Part shown: positions 36,383 through 45,200 of the stretch, one piece after another
Position numbering within the stretch: position 1 is the first letter of the stretch
How the letters are laid out: each line of letters begins with the position of its first letter
From: Pseudomonas graminis
Lineage (GTDB): Bacteria; Pseudomonadota; Gammaproteobacteria; Pseudomonadales; Pseudomonadaceae
Assembly: GCF_001705435.1 (NCBI RefSeq)
Contig: NZ_MDEN01000062.1
Coordinates: 186,001 to 250,000, forward strand
Length of the DNA: 64,000 bases
Direction of reading: 5' to 3'
Notes under the pieces: generated by a model
Databases searched by the model: none
Told to the model about the DNA's origin: nothing
The model's input: only the letters and a program-made list of their open reading frames with translations
Position numbers and translations under genes: made by a program

Positions 36383-36763
36383 ATGATTGATCACCTCGAC
36401 CATCTGGTTCTGACCACTGTGGACGTGGAGGCCTGCAAGGATTTCTACGTTCGCGTCATGGGCATGCAGCTGGAAACCTTCGGCAGCGGCCGCCTGGCGT
36501 TCCGCTTTGGCAACCAGAAGATCAACGTTCACGAGCGCGGTCACGAGTTCGAACCCAAGGCCCACCTGCCGGTGCCCGGCGCGCTGGACCTGTGCTTCAT
36601 CGCCAGCCAGGGCCTCGACGCGGTGATTGCGCACCTGCAGGCGCAGCAGTGGCCCATCGTCGAAGGGCCGGTTCAGCGCACCGGCGCGACAGGGCCGATT
36701 CGCTCGGTTTACGTGCGTGATCCCGATCTCAACTTGATCGAGATTTCCGAATTGAAGGGCTGA
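36383..36763 (+). CDS. VOC family protein (glyoxalase-like)
   Basis: 126 residues. IDHLDHLVLTTVDVEACKDFYVRVMGM begins the first VOC repeat with a His metal ligand, and KINVHERGHEF, GALDLCFIA and VYVRDPDLNLIEISE give the remaining ligand positions, so the metal site looks intact. It is last in the LysR-CoA-transferase operon, 57 bases after the MFS. A lyase or dioxygenase role in the same catabolic route is possible; fosfomycin-type resistance is a weaker alternative. Confidence 0.9.
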   Translation: MIDHLDHLVLTTVDVEACKDFYVRVMGMQLETFGSGRLAFRFGNQKINVHERGHEFEPKAHLPVPGALDLCFIASQGLDAVIAHLQAQQWPIVEGPVQRTGATGPIRSVYVRDPDLNLIEISELKG

Positions 36764-36858
36764 CAGTGCTGGTCGCTCCCTCAGGATCCGCGTCTGCCTG
36801 TAACCACTGCGGCGGAGTCAGTTTTGAGGAGGGCGCGGTTGCCCGTCAGGGTTTTGTG

Positions 36859-37959
36859 TCAACCCTTCGGCTCTTTCGTGCCCAGCACGTCGCGGATGCT
36901 GTCGACCACGTTGCTGTCCTTGATGACGTCGCTGAGCCAGCCTTCCAGGGGCATGTTGCCCCATTTGATCGCGCGTTCGATCAGGTACGGCACCGGGCTT
37001 TGCGGCTCGGTCTGTTTGAAGAACTGGGCGACGCCGGCGAGCATCGTAAAGGCTTCGTCGCGGGTCAGCGGCGTGGTGCGCAAGGGCGCTGACGCGGTGT
37101 CTTTCACGGTGATGGTCATGGCAGGCCCCGCAGCGGGTTGATCGGCCGGTTCGGCGACAGGCTCGGCGGTCGGTTGGGCAGGCGCGGGATTGATTTCCAC
37201 GCCGCGGTCCTTGAGCAGTTTTTCAGCCAGTTGCGCGGCGCGGGAAAGGATCTCGCTCAGGCCGGCAAAGCTCGGTGCTTCGCTGCCGAACAGGCGATCG
37301 GCTGTGTCCTGCAACTGCCGGCAGGCCTGCAGGCTGTCGGTGATTTCCGAGGCCTTGCGCAGGAAGTGCTCGGTGTCGGTCAACACCACGGAACGCTGAA
37401 AGATCTCCGCGTTGATCTTGCCTTCGTCCAGCGCGATGCGCATGGCCTGCGGGTTTTGCAGCGCCAGGTTCTCGATGTGCCGTGACTCGTCGTAGCGCAG
37501 CAGGCCGAACTGATCGCCCTGGGTGATCGGCAGTCCCCCCACAACATCGGCCAGGGTGGTCTTCAGCCAGGCCAGGCGGGCGGCGCGCTCTTCCAGACCT
37601 TCGTCCAGCGCCGGGAACAGGTCATCCCAGAAGCGTTCGAGAATCCGCTCGGCCAGGGTCAGGCCGAAGGTGATGCCGACGAAGTGGTATTTGTGCGCCA
37701 GGGCTTCACTGAGCCAGGCGACCAGCATCAGGTCCTTGCTCTGCTGAGCAAGGCCTTGTGCAGCCAGGGTGATCGTCAGGTCCCAATCCGAGGATTTCAG
37801 ATCGGTCTGCCAGTCACCCTGGGTCAAGTAATCAGGGTCCGCTCGACGAGCTTCCTTGACGTTGTCGAACAGCGTGGAAAAGCTCAGGTCTTCGCCGCTT
37901 CCTCCATTGATCGGCGCTGTCAGTTCGGTCAGTGAAAGGTCGTTGAGAAATTCAGACAT
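36859..37959 (-). CDS. tssA: T6SS cap/baseplate assembly protein TssA
   Basis: 366 residues from the ATG at 37959 (a TTG two codons earlier is the only longer option). The N-terminal ImpA_N domain is clear: GEDLSFSTLFDNVKEARRADPDYLTQGDW, then SKDLMLVAWLSEALA and ERFWDDLFPALDEG. A Pro/Ala-rich linker lies near 265-290 (PAPAQPTAEPVAEPADQP) and a short C-terminal helical domain follows (TRDEAFTMLAGVAQFFKQTEPQSPVPYLIERAIKW). TssA primes baseplate and tail polymerisation. It is the last gene of the locus, behind a terminator. Confidence 0.93.
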   Translation of the reverse strand: MSEFLNDLSLTELTAPINGGSGEDLSFSTLFDNVKEARRADPDYLTQGDWQTDLKSSDWDLTITLAAQGLAQQSKDLMLVAWLSEALAHKYHFVGITFGLTLAERILERFWDDLFPALDEGLEERAARLAWLKTTLADVVGGLPITQGDQFGLLRYDESRHIENLALQNPQAMRIALDEGKINAEIFQRSVVLTDTEHFLRKASEITDSLQACRQLQDTADRLFGSEAPSFAGLSEILSRAAQLAEKLLKDRGVEINPAPAQPTAEPVAEPADQPAAGPAMTITVKDTASAPLRTTPLTRDEAFTMLAGVAQFFKQTEPQSPVPYLIERAIKWGNMPLEGWLSDVIKDSNVVDSIRDVLGTKEPKG

Positions 37960-37980
37960 GGTCAACTCGGGATAAGAAAA

Positions 37981-38015
37981 AAGAACACCGCGTCGATCCA
38001 GCCGACGCGGTGTTG
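37981..38015 (-). terminator. Rho-independent terminator after hcp
   Basis: On the minus strand AACACCGCGTCG pairs perfectly with CGACGCGGTGTT around a short loop and is followed directly by CTTTTTTC. It ends most hcp transcripts before tssA. Confidence 0.9.
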
Positions 38016-38020
38016 AATAC

Positions 38021-38047
38021 GGTCCGCTGCCCCAGGCAACGGACCGC
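38021..38047 (-). terminator. Second stem-loop just after hcp
   Basis: CGGTCCG and CGGACCG pair around TTGCCTGGGGCAG (itself partly paired), between the hcp stop and the main terminator. No T-run, so it probably protects the hcp mRNA 3' end. Confidence 0.5.
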
Positions 38048-38060
38048 TGTGACTACTCGA

Positions 38061-38579
38061 TCAAGCGAAAACCTTGTTGGCCGTACGGTCCCAACCGCCG
38101 GTGACGTTACCGCCACCCTGGCCATCGGCACGGCTTTGTTGGGTGTAGGTGGTTTTGATGCGAGCGAAGTTGAAGCTGATTTCTTCGATCGGCAGGTCGC
38201 TGACGGCTTTGTCTTCGCCATCCTGACTGCCACCGGCAACGGCCTTGACCGACGACACTACAACCTCTTCCAGGTTGATGGTCAGGTAGGTCAGCTTGTC
38301 GCCGCCCGCACGGTTGACGTTCAGCTGGATCTTGGCGATGTGAGTGCCTTTGCAGCACGCTTCGAACAGCTTCGCAGAGGCCTTGTCGACCGCTTTGCGG
38401 ATGCTGAAATCGCTCAGTGCAACGCGCTCGGAGGACGCACCGCCCGAAGAGCTGGCAGTCGCCGACGTCGCTTGGGTGGCGCCGTACTCGTAGCCGAGTA
38501 CTTCAATCCAGTCCTTGTGCTTGTCATCCAGAACTTCGCCTGGAATGCCGTCGATCTGAATATATGCGTCAAATGCCAT
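38061..38579 (-). CDS. hcp: T6SS inner-tube protein Hcp (TssD)
   Basis: 172 residues from the ATG at 38579, preceded by AAAGGAG. MAFDAYIQIDGIPGEVLDDKHKDWIEVLGYEYG is the standard Hcp start and ISFNFARIKTTYTQQ the usual beta-barrel strand. Hexameric rings stack into the tube driven into target cells. It is separated by 159 bases from the upstream gene and followed by a strong terminator, which suits the high separate expression typical of hcp. Confidence 0.96.
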   Translation of the reverse strand: MAFDAYIQIDGIPGEVLDDKHKDWIEVLGYEYGATQATSATASSSGGASSERVALSDFSIRKAVDKASAKLFEACCKGTHIAKIQLNVNRAGGDKLTYLTINLEEVVVSSVKAVAGGSQDGEDKAVSDLPIEEISFNFARIKTTYTQQSRADGQGGGNVTGGWDRTANKVFA

Positions 38580-38681
38580 TTCTTGATTCTCCTTTCTTGC
38601 AGGTTGGGGCCAGCCGTCCAGCGGCCGGATCACGCCCCTTGATTTGACCCCTTTGAAGATTCAAAAGGATCGGTTGCCGCT

Positions 38682-38710
38682 GCCCGGGCCTTCATACAAC
38701 AGGCCCGGGC
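38682..38710. promoter_or_regulatory. Perfect GC-rich stem-loop in the hcp leader region
   Basis: GCCCGGGCCT (38682-38691) pairs with AGGCCCGGGC (38701-38710) over 10 bp around a 9-base loop. It lies between the OmpA-fusion stop and hcp. There is no T-run on the minus strand, so a processing or mRNA-stabilising site is as likely as an attenuator. Confidence 0.5.
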
Positions 38711-38738
38711 GCCGGGTTCTTCAGGTGCCTGCGCGCGA

Positions 38739-41234
38739 TCAGTTGAGCGCACGCACCTCGATTTCTACGCGTCGGTTCGGCTCCAGGCACTGGATCAACT
38801 GCGCACGCGGCTGCTGCATGTCGCACTTGACCAGCGGCTTCTCGCTGCCTTCGCCGACGGCTTCCACCAGCTCGGCGGGCACGCCCTTGCCGACCAGGTA
38901 GGTCTTGATGGTTTGCGCCCGCTGCCTGGACACCTGCAGATTGCCCTGTCGGTCGCCGAGCTGGTCGGCGTGACCGGCGATGACGATCTTGCCGATGTTC
39001 GGCGTGCTCAGCAGCTTGCCGGCAATGGCGCTCAGCTGACTCTGGCCCTCGGTTTTCAGGCTCTGGAAATCGGCACGGCCGAAGGCAAACAGGGTGTCCG
39101 ATTCCAGGGTGATGGTCTCGATGGAGCGCAGCGATTGCGAGAGCAGGCTGTTGATGTAATTGCGCGAGCTGGAGGTCAGGAAGGCGTTGTCGAGAATTCT
39201 CGGCACGTCCGGTTCGTGGATCTGGTCGCTGTAGAAGTTGACCTGGCGGCTGGCGAGCTCGTAGTCCGTGCCCGAGTTCGTCGCAGCGCCCGTCGCGCCG
39301 ATGGTTTTGCCGGTCTGTTTGGCGATGGCCGGGTACCAGTAGTCCGGGATCTTCGCCTTGAGGAAGGCCGGGTCGGCTTTCTCTCGCTGGGAGCGCGAGA
39401 GCTGAACGTAGGTCTCCAGGGTGGCCTTGCCGAAGTCGGCGATCGACTGCGCGCGGTTGTCGTTGGGCAGGGCGCGCGGCTCGACGCTGTCAACGCCGGT
39501 CACCGGCATCAGGTCCTTGGCGTTGCGCTGATAGACCTTGATCGTGGTCAGCAGGTACAGCGAGCGGGTGAGGTTGTCGGCGGTCGGCTTGAGCATGACC
39601 GTTTCCAGCCGGTTGAAGTAACGCGCGCGCACCAGCGGCTCGACGTTATAGCCCTGATAAAGGCCCAGACGCAGGCGCAGCGGCACGCCCTGATCGTGGT
39701 GCCTGGCGTAGTAATCGGCGGTCTGGAGGCGCAGACGGTCCAGGGTTTGCCAGTCGGTGTACTGCGCCGGCGCCCGATCGTCCTGGGCCGCAGCGGCGGT
39801 CAGTTCAGACGACAGCGTCTGTATCTCGCTTTTGTTGTTCCAGTACGACCAGCCCCACGCGCCGCACAGCAGCAGCGCAATCAGGCTGGCGTCGCCGACC
39901 CACGCGGCCTTGCGACGGCGTTCGCGAACATTGCTGGTGTACAGCGCGACCAGATGCTGGTCGGGAATGATCACCTTGCGGAACAGGCTGTTGATGAACA
40001 GCGGCTGCGGCTGGGCGTGGCCGCTGGCAGCGGACTGCTCGGCCTCCAGGGAGAAGCGCTCGCTGACCTGACGGGTGTGGCCGCCCAACTCGGGCGCATC
40101 GGCATCCAGCGCGCTGGTGAAGTAGAAGCCGCGCAGCAGCTCGGCATGCTGGTACGGATTGGCGCGCAGCAGGGCGTCGACGAACAGTTGCAGCCGAGGC
40201 TTGAGCGCGGCGAGTTCCAGCGGGAACCGATACACCGCCGAATCCCGTCGGGTGATCTGAATGTCCTGCAACACCAGTTGCTGGCTGGCAACTTCTTTCC
40301 AGTAGTTGACCAGTTCGTCCATGGCCACGCCGAAACGCTGGGCCCAGTCGGTTTTTTCATAGTCTTTGTGGGTGAAGGTCTTGCCCATCACTTCGCCACG
40401 GGCCACCTCGTCGAGCTGGCGATAAAACGGCGCGAAGCCCGGCACCAGGTCGCATTTGGTAAAGACCAGGTAAATCGGCAGGCGCACTTCCAGCAGCGAA
40501 TAGGTTTCCTGAAGGCGTTCACGCAGGCGCTTGGCCAGACGTTCCTGATCTTCCAGCGAGGCCTGGAGGATGTCGTGGATGCTCACCGTCACGATCAGCC
40601 CGTTGAGCGGACGACGCTGGCGGTGCTGGCGCAGCAGCTGCAGGAAACCGCGCCATTTCCCGGCTTCTTCCTGATCGGTCATGTAGCGCCCGGCGGTGTC
40701 CAGCAGCACCGCTTCGGAACTGAAGAACCAGTCGCAATTGCGCGTGCCGCCCAGCCCGGCGACCCGAACGCCTTCTCGCTCGGCGTACGGGAAGTTCAGG
40801 CCGGATTGATAAAGCATGGTGCTCTTGCCGGCGGCGGGCTGACCGACCACCAGATACCACGGCAGGGCGTACAGCGCGTCCTTGGCACGGGTGCCGTTGG
40901 GGGTGTTGCTGCGCAGGCGATCGATGCTTTGCAGCAGGCGTTCGCGTAGCAGACTGACCTCTTCACGGTCCGCCGGGCTTGCGTTCAACACCGCTTGATC
41001 GGCGTCGTCGCGCAGCACGCCTTCGAGGTTGTGCTGCCGCGAGTTGCTCCTGTAGAGAAAGAGCACGTAGCCGATCGAGAGCAGCAGAAAGACAGCGATG
41101 CCGGTCAGCAGGCTGCCCAGGGAACTGAAGTCCAGCGCGCGGCCCAGCCCCCAGACAATGAAGATCGTCAGGAAGAAACAGATCCCCAGAATGTAGGGTT
41201 GGTAGCGCAGCAGGTAATACTTGAGCTTGTTCAT
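38739..41234 (-). CDS. IcmF/TssM N-terminal-like protein fused to an OmpA peptidoglycan-binding domain
   Basis: 831 residues from the ATG at 41234. Two N-terminal membrane helices (~12-32 and ~41-62), a GTPase-like domain with Walker A GQPAAGKS (131-138), a third helix near 440-460 (IALLLCGAWGWSYW), a ~270-residue periplasmic part, and a C-terminal OmpA domain (~730-831: FAFGRADFQSL, IVIAGHADQLGDRQGNLQVS). It resembles the N-terminal two thirds of TssM but lacks the TssM C-terminus. I infer that it anchors the membrane complex to peptidoglycan in place of an OmpA tail on TssL. TagP/TagL-like; overlaps tagF by 4 bases. Confidence 0.87.
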   Translation of the reverse strand: MNKLKYYLLRYQPYILGICFFLTIFIVWGLGRALDFSSLGSLLTGIAVFLLLSIGYVLFLYRSNSRQHNLEGVLRDDADQAVLNASPADREEVSLLRERLLQSIDRLRSNTPNGTRAKDALYALPWYLVVGQPAAGKSTMLYQSGLNFPYAEREGVRVAGLGGTRNCDWFFSSEAVLLDTAGRYMTDQEEAGKWRGFLQLLRQHRQRRPLNGLIVTVSIHDILQASLEDQERLAKRLRERLQETYSLLEVRLPIYLVFTKCDLVPGFAPFYRQLDEVARGEVMGKTFTHKDYEKTDWAQRFGVAMDELVNYWKEVASQQLVLQDIQITRRDSAVYRFPLELAALKPRLQLFVDALLRANPYQHAELLRGFYFTSALDADAPELGGHTRQVSERFSLEAEQSAASGHAQPQPLFINSLFRKVIIPDQHLVALYTSNVRERRRKAAWVGDASLIALLLCGAWGWSYWNNKSEIQTLSSELTAAAAQDDRAPAQYTDWQTLDRLRLQTADYYARHHDQGVPLRLRLGLYQGYNVEPLVRARYFNRLETVMLKPTADNLTRSLYLLTTIKVYQRNAKDLMPVTGVDSVEPRALPNDNRAQSIADFGKATLETYVQLSRSQREKADPAFLKAKIPDYWYPAIAKQTGKTIGATGAATNSGTDYELASRQVNFYSDQIHEPDVPRILDNAFLTSSSRNYINSLLSQSLRSIETITLESDTLFAFGRADFQSLKTEGQSQLSAIAGKLLSTPNIGKIVIAGHADQLGDRQGNLQVSRQRAQTIKTYLVGKGVPAELVEAVGEGSEKPLVKCDMQQPRAQLIQCLEPNRRVEIEVRALN

Positions 41235-42157
41235 ACGGACTTCACATCCAGCGCGTCGACACAACGGTCGATGACGTCAAAAAGGGGGCGATCGGTGTCA
41301 GGAAACTCAGGCGGCCGGTGGTGTTCGTCGAATGCCGCGAAGTCCGCCAGTACGTCGTAATGCTCAGGCCGCTCGGTCGGGTCGGCCAGCACCGTGTACA
41401 GGCCGGTGTTGCTGCGGGACGGGAAGCACAACAGTTTGGGCCGCATAAAGTCGTCGGCCAGCACGCTGACCTGGGGCGACACACGGCCGGTTTTCATCCG
41501 CGTCAGCCAGTCGATCCAGAGGTCCGCTGTCGGGTTTTTCAAGCCGCGTTCAGCGGGCAGCGGCAGGCTGATGCCCAGCGCTTGAGCGTGGTTCAGCGGG
41601 CGGCGCAATGCATTCAATCGGGTCAGTACGGCGTTGGTGACGAACTCCGGGTAGGCCTGTTCCAGCGCCGTGGCGATGTCCCGCAGGTTGAAGTTGCGCA
41701 GGAACTTCTCGTGCACTTGGCGGAACAACGCGAAGTCCTGACCCTGCAACGGGCGCAGGGCCTTGATCCGTTCGAACAGCACCGCCGCCTGCTCGCCCTG
41801 GGCACCGAGGTGCAGCAACGGTTTGATCTGCGCGCAGAACAACTCGCTCAAGGTGAACGGGTTGACCAGCGGCTCGCCATCGCCTGCCTTCACGGTCTGG
41901 AAGATGAACAGCGGGTAGCGCCGCTGGCTGGAGTCCATCGAACTGACCAGACCGCCCAGCAGCCAGTTGCCCGAGCGCGCGCGGTACGAGAAGAAGCACA
42001 CCGGCAGGCGATCGAATCGCGCCTGCCAGTCGTCCTCCGCATGAATCGCCGCGAGCGACGCCTGCAGCCAGCCGTCGAATTCACACACGTCATCCGCGGC
42101 GCCGTGCAGGCTGATGAAGTCCGCGCTCGACGGCAGCTTGCCGAAGCAGCCGATCAT
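41231..42157 (-). CDS. tagF: T6SS-associated protein TagF
   Basis: 308 residues. The N-terminus GCFGKLPSSADFISLHGA and the segment CFFSYRARSGNWLLGGLVSSMDSSQRRYPLFIFQ match the TagF/SciT (DUF2094) family. In other systems TagF restrains T6SS assembly post-translationally, opposing the PpkA-Fha switch or acting on the baseplate. No ppkA, pppA or fha gene is present here, so TagF must act without a local phosphorylation pathway. The start lies 79 bases after the tssM stop. Confidence 0.92.
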   Translation of the reverse strand: MIGCFGKLPSSADFISLHGAADDVCEFDGWLQASLAAIHAEDDWQARFDRLPVCFFSYRARSGNWLLGGLVSSMDSSQRRYPLFIFQTVKAGDGEPLVNPFTLSELFCAQIKPLLHLGAQGEQAAVLFERIKALRPLQGQDFALFRQVHEKFLRNFNLRDIATALEQAYPEFVTNAVLTRLNALRRPLNHAQALGISLPLPAERGLKNPTADLWIDWLTRMKTGRVSPQVSVLADDFMRPKLLCFPSRSNTGLYTVLADPTERPEHYDVLADFAAFDEHHRPPEFPDTDRPLFDVIDRCVDALDVKSV

Positions 42158-42236
42158 CGACGGCGCTCCCGACCGTTCACCAGCCCGCCCTCAACCCCGC
42201 CTTCAGGGCCGCGTTCAACCACCCGCGCAACCCTCA

Positions 42237-45200
42237 TCACTTGGCCGATCCTTCCGCCACGAACTTGGACGGCGAGTTCAGCGCGCTCAGGGATTTGACG
42301 TTGGCCAGGTCGGTCAGCTTGACGCCGCCGTAGTTGCGCACCGCGAGGCTGACCTGACCATTGGCGGTGTTCCAGCTGAAGCGTTGCTGGATGCCGTCGA
42401 GGTCATCAACCCGCGCGCTGTCGTTCATGCGCAACAGGCCCCAGCGACCGGGGTAGTCGAACACGGTGATGCGTTCGCCAGTCAGCGTCACCACGTCCAG
42501 ACGTGCGCCCGGTGCGGTGGTGGTGCCCGGCCAGGAGAAACGGCTCCAGCTGGTTTTGCCGTTGCGGTAATGCTGCACCTGACCGTCGAGGGTGAAGATG
42601 ATGTCGGTGAAGAACGCCGACGGCTCCAGCATGATTTCGAAGCCGTTTTCCTTGTCCGACAGGCTGGCGATGACTTGGCCCAGGGAGCTGGCCTTGTCGA
42701 TGCTGGTGACCATGTTCGGGTTCACCAACGGTGCGGCCTTGGCGCCGCTGCTCATGCCCAGGCCTTCACCGCCGGACAGGTTACCGATTTCGTTGCGCTT
42801 GAAGTTCGGCAGCAGGCCGGACTCGGGGTCGACGAAACGCTGCAGGTCTTTTACCGACGCTTCGTTGCGGCTGCCGGCGGCGATCGGATAACGGTGCGCC
42901 ATGACTTGCTCCCACGGCTTGGCGATCTGCTGTGCCCAGGCCTTGGCGATCTGCTGGCCGGCCGGGTCGCGCAGGGTTTCCCAGGCGAACTGGATCGGCA
43001 GGCTGAACAGGCCCTGCAGCGATTCCGACAGGCTGCCCCGGCTGGTGTCCACCGTGGTCTCGACGTAGTTGCGCACGTTGGTGACTTCGCTCGGCTGACC
43101 TTCGAGGGTTTCGCTGATCAGTTGCTTGCTGCTCTTGCCGACGTCCTGGGAGCGCTGAATGTTGTTCATCCGCACTTTCAGTTTGCGCAGCGCCGCCAGG
43201 TAGCGATCCATGATCGTGCTGTCGGCGCCTTCGGCGTTCTGCGTCGCGAAGACCCGCGACACCGGCTCGAAGCGCTGGGCCAGGCTGCCGTCGTCCACCG
43301 GCGGCAGCGGCGAGAGCATGGCGGCGGTCGGCACTTGCGGGCCGCTGACCAGTCCGGTGACCTTGCTCCAGAAATCATCGGGCTTCGGCGTGCCGGCCTG
43401 TTGATTGACCTGGGGCGCGGGTACGTCCCACTGGGTGTTGTCGTTGACCCCGGACAGCAGGATTTTCACCGGCGAGTTCTGCACGTCGCTCAACAACGAC
43501 AGCTGTTGCGTGGCGTTGGCCATGTCGGTGAAGTGGCGCACGCCAACGCTGCTCAGCAAGGTGTACCAGGACTGCGCGTAGTCACGCTTGTAACGCGCCA
43601 TGAACTCGCGCATGAAGTTGGCTTTCTGAATGATGCTGTCGCCGCCGTCGCCGTCCAGAACCCAGTCGGACTCGTTGCGCAGGTTGCTCGACATCAGTTT
43701 GATCAGCTCGGGTTTGACGAAGCCGTCCCAACCCTGGCGGGTGAAGATCGCCGGCACCGCTTCGCTGCCGTAAAGCAACTGACGGCCGGGCAGCGGCACC
43801 AGCTCGTTGAGGCCCACGGCCGGGAACTGGCGACTGGCTTCCAGTTGCAGGCGCAGGTATTCACGGTCCACCAGCGAGCTGGAAATCATGAACGACTTGA
43901 GGCTCCTGCGGGTTTCTTCGACCAGTTGATCATTGCGGGGCAGGGCAGGGGCCTGTCCGGTCTTGAGTAACTGCACGTACATCGGCACGTTAACGGCGAT
44001 GACCTCATCGCTGACCGGGCTGTCTGCCGAAGCGGTGTTGCTCCAGGCGACCGGCAAGGCGGCGCTGACGAATTCCGGGTCCGAGTGGACACTCGGTTGG
44101 GTCAGCATCAGGTACAGCTTGAGCGAGTTGTAGGACTCGATGATCGAGGCGACTTGCTGCTCATCCAGGCGGCCAAGCATTTCTTCGGACAACGACAGCC
44201 CGCCGGTGGTGGCCGACAGTTCTGCCGCGTCACTGGCCGAGGCCGGGTTGCGCAGATCGGCAAGCGCCGCCTCGCGGGTCTTGGTCACGTTGCTGCGCAC
44301 GGCGCCTTTCAGACGACTGCCGACATCACCGACGCTGCGCGGAATGCTGCTCAAGCTGGGTTTGCCGGTGTTGGCGGCAAAACTGCGCACGCCGCGATCG
44401 GCCAGCTTCTGGCCCTTATCGTTTTTGCTGCCCGGCTTGCCACCTGATTTGCTGGCCGTGGCAGCGAGTTCGTTCTGAGGGTCCACGGATTTGGTGAACT
44501 CATTGAACGCCCGCATCTGCATTTGCAGCTTCAGCGCCACCGGCTCAAGGGCCTGGCTGCGCAGTTGTTGGAGATAGGCCGTTTGCGCGGCGGCAAAGAT
44601 CTCGTCACCGCGGTACAGGCCGGCACTCAGTTGCAGCGGCACGCCTTTGGCGCGGTGTTTTTCGATCAGCGCCAGCTCATTGCGCAGCAGCTCCAGGCCT
44701 TCGCCTGCCGCCATGCGCTGGGCACGATCGGGGGCATCGCTCAGCTCGGTCAGCTTGTCTTGCAGGGCAGCGATCCATTCGCGGTTGTGCTGAAACGACA
44801 GCGCTTGCCAGCCGATGAAACCCAGGCCGGCGAGGACCGCAGCGGCGAGGACCACCGGGGTCATTGACGTGTCGCGGCCATCGCGGGACTGGTACGAGGT
44901 CAGCGCGCGATCGGGGAAGATCACCCGGCGGAAGGTGTCGGTGATGAAGTAGCTGCGGTCGCCGGTCTTCCTGCCGCCCGCTTGCGCCAGATGGGCGCCT
45001 TCGTGTGCCGGCTGCAGGGCAAAGGCCTCGGCGAGATCGTCGTCGAACACCTGGCTCAGCTGCTGAGCGGTCTGCAACGCGCTGGTGAAATACAGGCCGC
45101 GCAGCAGCAACGGGCTGCCGTGGCTGGCCGGCTGGGTGAAGTGTTCGAGGAACGGCACCAGCACGCCCGACAGATCGGCGAAGTAATTGGGGAAGTTGAG

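Noticed and set aside
42114..43970. 618-codon plus-strand frame (and similar long frames at 38913-40949 and 44982-45788) inside the T6SS genes
   Set aside because: Antisense shadows of tssM and the IcmF-OmpA gene, whose families are unmistakable.
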